From Vreelandella neptunia (GTDB lineage Bacteria; Pseudomonadota; Gammaproteobacteria; Pseudomonadales; Halomonadaceae): a stretch of DNA of 64,000 nt. Location of the stretch: the NCBI RefSeq assembly GCF_034479615.1, contig NZ_CP140255.1, positions 1,426,001-1,490,000 of the forward strand. Direction: 5' to 3'. The notes beneath the pieces are model-generated. The model ran no database searches. It worked only from the letters and a program-made list of their open reading frames with translations, and was not told where the DNA came from. A program made the translations under genes and the position numbers. Below are positions 36,051 through 43,167 of the stretch, piece by piece; position 1 is the first letter of the stretch, and each line of letters begins with the position of its first letter.

Positions 36051-36480
36051 TTTCAAAGCATTAGCGGGGCTTACAGCGGCACACAGCGGCTATATGGGAT
36101 GGTTGCCAAGGGGTAGGCCCCCCAGGCCGCCGCACCCTACGGCGCGTTGTCCCCCACCCGCCTGCGGTGTTCGCTTGTGGGGCAGTTCTTCATGCACCCT
36201 GCAAAACGGGCCAAAGCCCGCTAGTGCTGGGCTGTAGGCGGGTTTTGGGTGCATGGGAGTCATGCGAAATCATGCGGATTTGTGTGCTTTCAAAAGGTAA
36301 GTGGAAATAATGGGCCTAAAACTTGATCCTAGACCGGTCGATAACAGAAAAAGACATTCTTAATAAGGCTTATCGGTAGCGGTGCGTTCCTGATGAAGGC
36401 AGTACAGAGTGGTCTAAAGTCTCAGGTATTAGGGGTTGTGTAGGTGTGAAGGAATGGGTAATACTGCTAATAATAATTAA
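36051..36480. other. Hairpin-rich region without a gene
   Basis: No open frame is convincing. It holds at least three overlapping inverted repeats: GTAGG/CCTAC arms around 36,112-36,140, CCCCAC/GTGGGG (36152-36157 with 36177-36182), and the 63-base element at 36192-36254, followed by a doubled TCATGCG. GC-rich on the left, AT-rich from about 36,280. It marks the left border of the cassette-like array. Confidence 0.5.
36192..36254. repeat. 63-base imperfect inverted repeat
   Basis: Outer arms ATGCACCC and GGGTGCAT are perfect; inside, CAAAACGGGCC pairs with GGCGGGTTTTG with small bulges, and GCCC/GGGC close near the loop CTAGTG. The long bulged stem could be a structured RNA, a terminator, or a recombination/replication site; nothing in the sequence decides among these. 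Confidence 0.6.
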
Positions 36481-36690
36481 AGTTAAAAGTGTGGGCTTAT
36501 GAGTGTCAATTCGCTTGCGGCCATGATTCGCAAATTACCAGCTACCGCTGGTTATGCTGATGGGCGAGCCCATTCCTTGATTCCAAAAGTTTGCATTTCT
36601 TCGTGTTCAGTAACCATTACATCTCAACTACACAGCAGTTATCGACCCAAAGTGGCCCTTCCAGAGAAAGCGGCATGCTGATTCAGCCGT

Positions 36691-36697
36691 GTTATGC
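36691..36697 (+). other. Possible left-most attC/attI crossover site (GTTATGC)
   Basis: GTTATGC fits the GTTRRRY crossover core seen at the other cassette junctions and lies 40 bases before the first cassette gene. A convincing R'' partner to its left is not found (best is CTCAAC near 36,630), so it may be an eroded attC, an attI-like end, or chance. Confidence 0.4.
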
Positions 36698-36736
36698 AGC
36701 CGACACAATAACTGTTAAGCATAAAAAGGAGAAATA

Positions 36737-37036
36737 ATGCAGGAGTATACCAATAAAAATGGCGTGAAGTTTTTTATAGAAACAGCTCCTGCACCCGTCC
36801 CTAAGGATGCTGATTACTATGGTTTCTCCTTTCATGTGATTGCTGGCGAAACAGACAACTTTCCAGCTAAAACGTACAAGGCGATGATTGAAAAGCGAAT
36901 ATGCCAAAGTGAAGATCAGGCATATATCTGGTTGAATACCAAAGCTTTAGATTTTCTCAAAGAGGTTCTTGACACTTATGAGAACGGTCAAACCTTGCTT
37001 CTATTACCAGCATCTGATGGCTGGTGGGTCATCTAA
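36737..37036 (+). CDS. Cassette gene 1: hypothetical protein
   Basis: 99 residues, no signal peptide or membrane helix. AAGGAG is seven bases before the ATG. The protein is mixed alpha/beta with an aromatic end (LLLLPASDGWWVI); I do not recognise the family. The TAA stop lies one base before the GCCCAAC half-site of the following attC, as expected for a gene cassette. Lower GC than the flanking core genes, same strand as the four genes that follow. Confidence 0.75.
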   Translation: MQEYTNKNGVKFFIETAPAPVPKDADYYGFSFHVIAGETDNFPAKTYKAMIEKRICQSEDQAYIWLNTKALDFLKEVLDTYENGQTLLLLPASDGWWVI

Positions 37037-37037
37037 T

Positions 37038-37139
37038 GCCCAACAAGGCGCATCAATACGCGGCCGGTGGCCGCCGGGCGCCCTTTTCATTGCGGCTACG
37101 CCTCCATCACAAGGGCGCCGTTGTGCGCTGAAGTTAGGC
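37038..37139 (+). repeat. attC-like site 1 (102 bases)
   Basis: R'' GCCCAAC (37038-37044) and R' GTTAGGC (37133-37139) are complementary at six of seven positions. Inside are L''-like GGCGCATCAA and L'-like TTGTGCGC, then a stem GGCGCCCTT/AAGGGCGCC. The centre TTTTCATTGCGGCT...GCCTCCAT is shared with site 5. Folding of one strand into this hairpin is what integron integrases recognise. Confidence 0.85.
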
Positions 37140-37151
37140 AAGAGAGTACAC

Positions 37152-37589
37152 ATGACGACTAGAACAAAAGCAGGAGAAAATGAGCATCGCTTCGAGCAGT
37201 TGTTCCAAAGGTACGCGCCAAACACTGCACTAAATGGAAAGAAGCGCTATAAACGTGACAACGTTGAAATTTCAGTAGATCAATCGTTTATTCATGAAGG
37301 AGTTGAATATTTAGTAGAGGTTGACTCTGCAAATATGGCTAAACTCCTGACTGGGCAATATGTTCTGTTGAATCAGCTATACACAGGTAACAAGGCACAC
37401 GCTTTTTTCCTACTTGTACACACTTATCGAGCATATAACCCTAGACGGACAATAAATAATCTTGAACTCATCAACAAAGAGGTATATGGCGGTACAGGTA
37501 TTGCTTTTGGTGCGGTACATATTGACCAATTATCAGAAGGGTGGGCTGATGACGTTTCTAGTTTTCTTGCGATGCTCCGTCATGCCTAA
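37152..37589 (+). CDS. Cassette gene 2: hypothetical protein, possible nuclease-like fold
   Basis: 145 residues starting at ATG 37152, 13 bases past the attC crossover. Contains YKRDNVEISVDQSFIHEG then EYLVEVDSANMAKLLTGQY, a strand-turn-strand pattern with acidic residues (D, E-x-D) followed by a Lys that could fit a PD-(D/E)XK nuclease core; this is a weak, structure-style guess. The TAA stop lies inside the R'' half-site GCCTAAC of the next attC, and that half-site is exactly complementary to GTTAGGC at the start of this same cassette, as integron cassettes require. Confidence 0.8.
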   Translation: MTTRTKAGENEHRFEQLFQRYAPNTALNGKKRYKRDNVEISVDQSFIHEGVEYLVEVDSANMAKLLTGQYVLLNQLYTGNKAHAFFLLVHTYRAYNPRRTINNLELINKEVYGGTGIAFGAVHIDQLSEGWADDVSSFLAMLRHA

Positions 37590-37667
37590 CAACCGCAGGC
37601 ACAGCGACAGCTTTTCAGTTGCTGCTTCGCCTACACTACAAAGCCGCACGTGCAGCGGGCGTTATGT
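37584..37667 (+). repeat. attC-like site 2 (84 bases)
   Basis: R'' GCCTAAC (37584-37590), L'' ACCGCAGGCAC, L' GTGCAGCGGGC with one unpaired base, R' GTTATGT (37661-37667). The interior has GCTGCTTCGCCTACACTACA, close to the centre of sites 1 and 5. This is the best-formed attC of the set. Confidence 0.88.
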
Positions 37668-37682
37668 GTCATGGAGTAGTCA

Positions 37683-38804
37683 ATGACTGAAAAAATAGAA
37701 AATGAGTATAGTGCAATTTTAGTCGACACATCAATCTTTGTTGGAAATGGTCTACGTCTTGAAAAAGGATTACTTGGTAAGCTGACTCAGTTTAAGAAAA
37801 GTCCAATAGATTACCTTTTTCCTGATGTGATAAAAAATGAGGTTAAAGTTCACTTAGAAGGCAAGATTAAGGTTTCGCGTGCAGCTCTAGAAAAAGCTCT
37901 CAATGATGCAGGAGATCATTTATTTTTTGAGGGAAGTGAGTTAAATGATGCTAAACAAGTCCTTATAGACAGCACAGAAATTGAAGGGCTTGCTGAAAGT
38001 AGAGTTAATAAGTTTATAGAATCCACTGGGGCTTTGGTTTTAGAAAGCGGTGATTATGTTTCTGTATCAGAGCTTCTGACAGAATATTTCTCAAATAAGC
38101 CACCATTTGCCGAGACAGGTAAAAAGAAAAATGAATTTCCAGATGCTATTGTTCTAATGGCCATCGAAGCTTGGGCTGATGAAAATGATATTTATGTGTT
38201 AGCAGTCGCTAAAGATGGAGACTGGAAAAGTTATTGTGATTCATCAGAACGAATAGATTATCAAGAAGACCTGTCAGAAGCGCTCTCCAACTTCAATAGA
38301 ACTAATGCTCCATACGCACTACTGGCTAATCTAGAAAAAGCTTTAAATGAAAATACGGCAGGTGCTTTTTTATCATCTATCGAAGCTGGATTGGAGTCCG
38401 CCTTTGATGGTTTTACTCCTGATCAAGAAGCTGATTCTCACTTATACTGGGAACCTGAAGGTTGCCATGGGTGGTTCAAAGCGTTTGAGCTATTTGGTAC
38501 CGAGTTCAAAATAATTGATAAAGACGAAGATTGGGTTGTGTTGGAGGCATTGGCAAATATTACTGTAGAGGCAGAAGGGGAGTTCTCACTTTCAGTCTAT
38601 GACTCAATAGATCGTGATCATGTCTATATGGGAGGAATTACGGCTACGGTTGTTGAGGAATTCGTATCAGAGATACTCATTACAATATCGGGCGATCTGG
38701 ATGGTCCAATTGATGATCTTGAGGTAGAAGAAGTTGAAGTTGTGAGTCCTATCGGAACAATTGATTTCGGTACAATTGAACCTGATTATAGTGAGTATGA
38801 CTAG
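37683..38804 (+). CDS. Cassette gene 3: PIN-domain protein
   Basis: 373 residues. The N-terminal half (about 8-195) looks like a PIN-type ribonuclease of the DUF4935 group: Asp in SAILVDTSIFVGNG, conserved acidic position in LFPDVIKNEV, FPDAIVLMAIEAWADEN and VLAVAKDGDWKSYC would supply the four metal-binding acids. The C-terminal half (about 240-373) is acidic and beta-rich with no known domain. No adjacent antitoxin gene is visible. AT-rich. GGAG lies six bases before the ATG. Likely an RNA- or DNA-cleaving defence or toxin protein by family, not proven. Confidence 0.8.
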   Translation: MTEKIENEYSAILVDTSIFVGNGLRLEKGLLGKLTQFKKSPIDYLFPDVIKNEVKVHLEGKIKVSRAALEKALNDAGDHLFFEGSELNDAKQVLIDSTEIEGLAESRVNKFIESTGALVLESGDYVSVSELLTEYFSNKPPFAETGKKKNEFPDAIVLMAIEAWADENDIYVLAVAKDGDWKSYCDSSERIDYQEDLSEALSNFNRTNAPYALLANLEKALNENTAGAFLSSIEAGLESAFDGFTPDQEADSHLYWEPEGCHGWFKAFELFGTEFKIIDKDEDWVVLEALANITVEAEGEFSLSVYDSIDRDHVYMGGITATVVEEFVSEILITISGDLDGPIDDLEVEEVEVVSPIGTIDFGTIEPDYSEYD

Positions 38805-38807
38805 AAG

Positions 38808-38879
38808 AAATTACAAGCACAGTCAAAAGGTCAAAATTTCCGCTGCGCTTAGATTTTGCCCATGCCGCGGGAGTTATAC
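38808..38879 (+). repeat. attC-like site 3 (72 bases, degenerate)
   Basis: R' GTTATAC (38873-38879) is clear. R'' is probably AAATTAC (38808-38814), which begins three bases after the stop of cassette gene 3. Inner stem CAAAAT/ATTTTG surrounds TTCCGCTGCGCTTAG. Weaker pairing than sites 1 and 2. Confidence 0.65.
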
Positions 38880-38894
38880 CTACAAGGAGTATCT

Positions 38895-39758
38895 ATGCAA
38901 CTCAGTTCAGATTTTTTTGGTGATTGGTTGAATATCCTTAAAGATATTCTACAAAACCACTGGGGATACGATATTTCAGGTGTCTCGGAAGAGGAATTGC
39001 CTTATGTGTATTTTAACGCCGAAAAGCGTCGGCCCGACCAAAGAATAAGAAGTGTTGAAATTTCTGATGCTTTTGCGTGCCCGGTAGATTTTCAGGCTGG
39101 GTGGGAACGTTTGAAGATCATAATTGAAACTGGTGGGGATATCACCCCGAATTTGAGTAAACTAGTCGATAGGCTTAACAATAAAGATTCCTTGTTAAAT
39201 GACTGGGGCATCCACCATTTTCATTTAGGCGAGACGCTTAACGGAAGCTTCATTAAAAGAACGGGTTCTCTGCTATTTGCTCTTGTCACGAAAGATAAGT
39301 TTTATGCAATCAATATCTTTGATCACAGCGCTTGGGCTGATCAAGATATAGTTGAGATAGTGCATAGGAACTGGCCTGATGTGGTAAGTCAGTATCAAAT
39401 TAAGAATGTTATGTCCACTACTGAATTCTCGGAGAGTGATAAACTAACTTTAAGAGCAAAGAATACTAATAGTTTTTTTACAGTATCGGATGGAACTGTA
39501 TATGCACCTATCGGTGGTGGCGTTGTAAGTTCTGGATACAACGTCCAAGCGATTATGAGTACAGACCAACAGCGATCTTTGCTAAAAAGTCTAGAAGATA
39601 ATCTTCAATCTAGATTAGTTAGCCTGAAAGATACGTTATATCAACACGGTTATTCGGGGGAAGAATATATAAAAGCAACTCTCGAAATTACCGACAGTAA
39701 ATATTTTGCTTTTTTTCCAGATTACAACGTTGCAGTGATACTGCTTGATAATGCATAA
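38895..39758 (+). CDS. Cassette gene 4: hypothetical protein with WGIHHFHLG motif
   Basis: 287 residues from ATG 38895, which has AAGGAG at the right distance; longer frames upstream run through the attC. A conserved-looking block is LLNDWGIHHFHLGETLNG followed by a hydrophobic strand LLFALVTKDKFYAINIFDH and DIVEIVHRNWP. The His-rich block is suggestive of a catalytic or metal site, and I have seen similar IHH-type motifs in uncharacterised accessory proteins, but no function can be given. The TAA stop lies inside GCATAAC, the R'' of the following attC. Confidence 0.78.
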   Translation: MQLSSDFFGDWLNILKDILQNHWGYDISGVSEEELPYVYFNAEKRRPDQRIRSVEISDAFACPVDFQAGWERLKIIIETGGDITPNLSKLVDRLNNKDSLLNDWGIHHFHLGETLNGSFIKRTGSLLFALVTKDKFYAINIFDHSAWADQDIVEIVHRNWPDVVSQYQIKNVMSTTEFSESDKLTLRAKNTNSFFTVSDGTVYAPIGGGVVSSGYNVQAIMSTDQQRSLLKSLEDNLQSRLVSLKDTLYQHGYSGEEYIKATLEITDSKYFAFFPDYNVAVILLDNA

Positions 39759-39836
39759 CAAATTTCTGCACTCGGTAAAATTACTCGCTTCGCTCCTAAT
39801 TTACAGGTGAGAAAAGCATTGTAGAGAAGGTTGGCC
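39753..39836 (+). repeat. attC-like site 4 (84 bases, degenerate right end)
   Basis: R'' GCATAAC (39753-39759) differs by one base from the complement of GTTATAC at the start of the same cassette. The inner stem GTAAAATTA/TAATTTAC flanks CTCGCTTCGCTCC. The R' candidate GTTGGCC (39830-39836) breaks the GTTRRRY rule at one position, so this junction may no longer recombine. Confidence 0.65.
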
Positions 39837-39856
39837 GTAAGTATGGGGTGGAAAAA

Positions 39857-40423
39857 ATGAGTACTGATACAAGCGATTTATCTCCGGAAAAAAAAGCTAG
39901 TCTCGTTGAGATGGCATGGCTTCTCAATGATTTAACCAGCGATTTAAAAACACCGGTTGATTTGGTTTTTCAGTTTAAGCCCGCTATGGTCGATAATAAA
40001 CAAAACCATATGGCTATAAGCAGGCTTTGTATAACTTCGCTTATAGTTAATCTTTGCAAGCTAAAAGAAATTATTGATCATTATGGATCAGAGATTCGGT
40101 CTTTCCCTGAAGAACTGCGTAAATCCTTGTATGGTGTAAAGTCAGAAATTGAAAAGAAAAATATGTATGCCTTTCGAAGTAAATATGTGGCTCACGCTTT
40201 TTCGAAGGAGAAAGGTTTACAGAAGAAGCCGTTGACCTTTCATGAAAATGTTAGAGCCTTGATGGAAGTTATTGATTATGGACTAAATCCAGTAACAGAG
40301 AATATATTTAAATTTTGTCAATGGATCTATGTCGAAGGTGATTTTAATTCTGTTGTTTATATAATATATAGTTGTGTAAAGCATATAGAAACTACCGTTG
40401 GTGGACTTGGTAAACGGCGTTAA
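39857..40423 (+). CDS. Cassette gene 5: hypothetical helical protein with HEPN-like R-x5-H
   Basis: 188 residues, almost all alpha-helical. The segment YAFRSKYVAHAFSKEKG contains R-S-K-Y-V-A-H, an R-x5-H of the type that forms the active site of HEPN ribonucleases, followed by a typical loop and helix. If real, this would be an RNA-cleaving abortive-infection or toxin-like protein; the rest of the sequence (LNDLTSDLKTPVDLVFQF at the start) gives no further help. The start is ATG 39857; an in-frame GTG three codons upstream is possible. Very AT-rich. Confidence 0.7.
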   Translation: MSTDTSDLSPEKKASLVEMAWLLNDLTSDLKTPVDLVFQFKPAMVDNKQNHMAISRLCITSLIVNLCKLKEIIDHYGSEIRSFPEELRKSLYGVKSEIEKKNMYAFRSKYVAHAFSKEKGLQKKPLTFHENVRALMEVIDYGLNPVTENIFKFCQWIYVEGDFNSVVYIIYSCVKHIETTVGGLGKRR

Positions 40424-40424
40424 T

Positions 40425-40509
40425 GCTCTAAAAAGCGCATGCGCAGTGACGGTTTTTTCATTGCGGCTGAGCCTTCATTACAAAGCCTCGCGTTCTGAGG
40501 GCGTTAAAT
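40425..40509 (+). repeat. attC-like site 5 (85 bases)
   Basis: R' GTTAAAT (40503-40509); R'' approximated by GCTCTAA two bases after the stop of cassette gene 5. The centre TTTTCATTGCGGCT..GCCTTCATTACAAAG is nearly identical to site 1, which shows common origin. It ends the array. Confidence 0.75.
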
Positions 40510-40862
40510 CGCTATATCAATGGCTCCTAGAAGATCGCTATTGAATGTAAGCACTCCAGATGTGACACAAACAGCATTACCAGTGATTGATGTTATCCAA
40601 TGATACACTGTTCGCGGGTTGAAAGTAGGGGGCTGGTATACGTTGCGGTATATTACATTTTTTCTTTTTATTTTTAATTTTTTAAAATCATATATTTATA
40701 TATTCTTTTCGACTCCTGCCAGGACGCCAAGCCGCATCAACCGCTTTACTTTTATCCCCGTTCTACGCCTCCATTTTTCCAATAGCTCTCCAACAACTGC
40801 ACGCATCAGGTATCCTCTGCGCATGCCTATCCCCCGGTTTAAAGTTACCAAGGACGTTCCCC
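40510..40862. other. Right border of accessory region
   Basis: 353 bases with no supported gene. An unassigned stretch is followed by an extremely AT-rich run (about 40,645-40,708), then the 22-base copy of the tRNA-Arg 3' end, after which base composition returns to the GC of the core and creA begins. Confidence 0.55.
40708..40729 (+). repeat. Partial copy of tRNA-Arg 3' end (candidate attR)
   Basis: TTCGACTCCTGCCAGG then ACGCCA repeats bases 24572-24594 of the tRNA gene with a single G deleted, same orientation, 16.1 kb apart. Direct repeats of a tRNA 3' end are the classic footprint of tyrosine-recombinase integration. Confidence 0.8.
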
Positions 40863-41351
40863 ATGCTTTTCCCAAAACGCGTTGCCCTCACGTCGCTCAT
40901 TGCTGTGTTTGCGCTTTTGCCATCCACACTGTTCGCCCAGGATGCCCACATTGGCAGCGTGCGTACCGAGTTCAAGCTGCTGGGCCCGAACAACACCATT
41001 GAAGTGGAGCGCTTCGATGACCCGGATGTTCAGGGTATCTCCTGCTACCTCTCTTACTCACAGATTGGCGGAATCACCGGTGCGGTGGGGCTTGCTGAAG
41101 AGGCCAGTGAGGCGAGCGTGGCGTGTCGGCAGACAGGCGAGGTTGTCTTCGACCCTGCTGAAGTAGAGGAGCAAGAGGTGATTTTTAGTCAGCGCCGCTC
41201 GGCGCTTTTCAAGAATATGCGCGTTGTGCGCATGCATGACGCCGAAACCCAGACCTTTGTGTACCTGACCTATAGCACCAAGCTGGTCGATGGCTCGCCT
41301 AAAAACGCGATTACGGCTGTCCACTACAGTGAGTTAGAAGGCGGGCAATAA
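40863..41351 (+). CDS. creA: CreA-family periplasmic protein
   Basis: 162 residues: signal peptide (about 1-25, ending LPSTLFAQ), then IGSVRTEFKLLGPNNTIEVERFDDPDVQGISCYLSY-like sequence, GGITGAVGLAEEASEASVAC, and YSTKLVDGSPKNAITAV, matching E. coli CreA across its length. Two Cys (in ISCYLS and VACRQ) are conserved and may form a disulfide. Biochemical function unknown. First core gene to the right of the tRNA 3' copy. Confidence 0.92.
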   Translation: MLFPKRVALTSLIAVFALLPSTLFAQDAHIGSVRTEFKLLGPNNTIEVERFDDPDVQGISCYLSYSQIGGITGAVGLAEEASEASVACRQTGEVVFDPAEVEEQEVIFSQRRSALFKNMRVVRMHDAETQTFVYLTYSTKLVDGSPKNAITAVHYSELEGGQ

Positions 41352-41366
41352 TTGACTCGTGGGCGC

Positions 41367-41942
41367 TTAGCGCGGATTGCCTAGCGTTTGTGTCCAGTAG
41401 GTTGAGTAGCGGGACTCCGAATCCTCGGCTTTTGCCATGCCCATCTCGGTAAAGGCCTCATTCATGATGTTGCGGCAGTGGCCGGGGCTGTCTAGCCAGC
41501 CTTCCACCACGGCAGAAACAGAGATGTGGCCAGCGGCGATATTCTCACCCACGGCTTGCCACACGTAATCCTGATTACCCACACGCTGCTCAATACCTGA
41601 ACCCTCCGGGCCGGTATGGCTAAAGTAGTCATTCTCGGCCATGTCTGCGGAGTGGCTCTTGGCCGCTGCTTCCAACTTGCAACTCCAAACTAACGACTCC
41701 ACCGCCTCATACTGCTGATCACCGCATTGTCGCGCTTGGCTACGCGCTTCGTTGATTTGAGACAGCATTGCCTTTTGCTGATCATTGAGTTCGCATTCGC
41801 CCTGAGGGGTAGCATTGCCACTCTGAGACTGATCATTACCCCATGAGCTGGATGAACCCATAAGCAGCATGATAACGGTCAGGCCGTAAAGCGCCCCGGC
41901 AGCGGGGCGCTTGGGAAGGAAGTTACCCACCGAACTTCTCAT
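41367..41942 (-). CDS. Secreted CAP-domain (SCP/PR-1-like) protein
   Basis: About 191 residues from ATG 41942: basic n-region, hydrophobic ALYGLTVIMLLMGSSSSWG signal segment, then a CAP domain with KSHSADMAENDYFSHTG, VGENIAAG and WLDSPGHCRNIMNEAFTEMG. Bacterial CAP proteins are extracytoplasmic and of mostly unknown function. Start uncertain: the ATG overlaps the end of the preceding gene by 20 bases and the N-terminus is encoded by a terminator-like hairpin; a later ATG at 41870 would shorten the signal peptide too far. Confidence 0.82.
   Translation of the reverse strand: MRSSVGNFLPKRPAAGALYGLTVIMLLMGSSSSWGNDQSQSGNATPQGECELNDQQKAMLSQINEARSQARQCGDQQYEAVESLVWSCKLEAAAKSHSADMAENDYFSHTGPEGSGIEQRVGNQDYVWQAVGENIAAGHISVSAVVEGWLDSPGHCRNIMNEAFTEMGMAKAEDSESRYSTYWTQTLGNPR
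41889..41912 (-). terminator. Hairpin after the stress-protein gene
   Basis: Perfect 10-bp stem AAGCGCCCCG/CGGGGCGCTT with loop GCAG, 11 bases after the stop of the 41923-42411 gene. It also lies inside the 5' coding part of the CAP gene, so it may attenuate expression. Confidence 0.6.
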
Positions 41943-42411
41943 TCTCACCAAGGTTCGGGGTAGCGTCCTTTTTGAGGTTGGCTTTGGCAATTTCATAGAG
42001 CTGGAACGTCTTGCTCTCTTTGGCTTTCCAGTGCTCACCCATCTGCACTTTAATTTCTAGCAGTGCGACGTCTGGATCGTCTTTACCTTCCGGGAACCAG
42101 GCAGCGATGAAGGGGTTCCAGTATTTTTCGATCAGTTCGCGGTTATCGGTCAGGTTGGCTTTACCCGATAGCGAAACGTAGACGCCATCTTCCTGGTCAG
42201 AGAAGCTCAGGCACACATCGTGGTCGCTTTCGGTTTCAAATACCTTTTCGGCACTGCGGCGGGTGAAGAACCACAGGGTGCCGTCATACTCATCTTGCAC
42301 CAGGTGCATTGGCCGGGCGCGTGGAGTGTCGTGATCCAACGTCACGAGCATGCCGACTTTGATGTCTTTGATCATCTTCCAGATCTTCTGCTTATGTTCC
42401 GGGCTGGACAT
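41923..42411 (-). CDS. General stress protein, pyridoxamine 5'-phosphate oxidase-like flavin-binding fold
   Basis: 162 residues of the split-barrel fold: IKVGMLVTLDHDTPRARPMHL, GTLWFFTRRSAEKVFE, VCLSFSDQEDGVYVSLSGKA, EKYWNPFIAAWFPEGKDDPDVALLEI. This matches the GSP26-like branch of the PNPOx family, which binds FMN/FAD or F420 analogues and is often induced by stress. It is not the vitamin B6 enzyme PdxH. GGAG lies about eight bases before the ATG. Confidence 0.88.
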   Translation of the reverse strand: MSSPEHKQKIWKMIKDIKVGMLVTLDHDTPRARPMHLVQDEYDGTLWFFTRRSAEKVFETESDHDVCLSFSDQEDGVYVSLSGKANLTDNRELIEKYWNPFIAAWFPEGKDDPDVALLEIKVQMGEHWKAKESKTFQLYEIAKANLKKDATPNLGENEKFGG

Positions 42412-42628
42412 AGCGTCACTCTCCTTATGAATTAGATACTGAAATGGTCATAGACAATGCTTGTACATCGCAGATGACTAGCTACAGCCTAGCTACCATT
42501 TTCCATATCAGCAAACGCTCTATGGAATAATCATATCGCTTGCCCAGTAACATCCTGCTTGATGTGTCTGCGGTTACTCACCAGAATCAAAGTGACGCTG
42601 AACTGTATGCTCAGGGAGGGAGGTTCCA

Positions 42629-42883
42629 ATGCGAACAGGATCTATATACCGCTACGGCCCAATTGTAGCGCTACTGCTGCTCGGCGGTTGTGCCACGGGC
42701 GGGGGAGACCCCAATTCTCAAAATCAGATGACCCAATACGCGGCTGAATACTGCAGAAGCCTCGGCGGGGAGAATGAAATTCGCGAAAGTAGCCTAGGCA
42801 CTGGCCGCTACTGCCGCTTGCCTGATGGCCGGGTTGAAAATGCTTGGCAGCTATATCGCTCAGAGCGTCTTGATATTCACTAG
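42629..42883 (+). CDS. DUF333-family outer lipoprotein
   Basis: 84 residues. Lipobox LLLLGGC puts lipidated Cys at about residue 21. The rest is the short DUF333 domain: AAEYCRSLGGENEIRES, YCRLPDGRVENAWQLYR. GGGAGGGAGG is close upstream of ATG 42629. Small proteins of this group are sometimes labelled hemolysin-like without evidence. Convergent with the amphi-Trp gene, only two bases apart. Confidence 0.85.
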   Translation: MRTGSIYRYGPIVALLLLGGCATGGGDPNSQNQMTQYAAEYCRSLGGENEIRESSLGTGRYCRLPDGRVENAWQLYRSERLDIH

Positions 42884-42885
42884 TC

Positions 42886-43167
42886 TTAACGTTTACCCGC
42901 TTTGGTTTTAATTTTAGGAGGCGTATCGGCAAACTCTTTCTCTTTGGTGCGCCATTTGATCTTTACTTCCACCTCCTGTTTATCGCCTTCATCACTGGCG
43001 CGCAGGGAGACTTGCAGTAACTGCTGGGGGGAAAGTACCAGCTCACCTTCACTTTCCTGAAAGGTTAACTCGCCTTTATTGATCGCATTGGCCAGGGTAA
43101 TCAGTAACTCTTGGGTTGACTGACGATCCAGTAGCGAATCGTGACTGAATTTCGTGTTTGACTTCAT
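42886..43167 (-). CDS. Amphi-Trp domain protein (GAK-type cluster)
   Basis: 93 residues from ATG 43167, which overlaps the stop of the metallophosphatase gene (ATGA). The sequence KFSHDSLLDRQSTQELLITLANAINKGELTF followed by LVLSPQQLLQVSLRAS and VEVKIKWRT has the amphipathic strands ending in a conserved Trp that define this small domain. It is known mainly from gene clusters with HprK-related kinases and CofD-like proteins; function unknown. Last gene of a six-gene operon. Confidence 0.82.
   Translation of the reverse strand: MKSNTKFSHDSLLDRQSTQELLITLANAINKGELTFQESEGELVLSPQQLLQVSLRASDEGDKQEVEVKIKWRTKEKEFADTPPKIKTKAGKR

Noticed and set aside
36499..36681. 60-codon frame left of the cassette array
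   Set aside because: No ribosome binding site, Ser/Ala-rich chance-like sequence, and its end overlaps the possible attC core.
36051..40862. Search for an integron or island integrase gene on either strand
   Set aside because: No open frame with tyrosine-recombinase motifs (R...HxxR...Y) is present; the array is therefore described as integrase-less.
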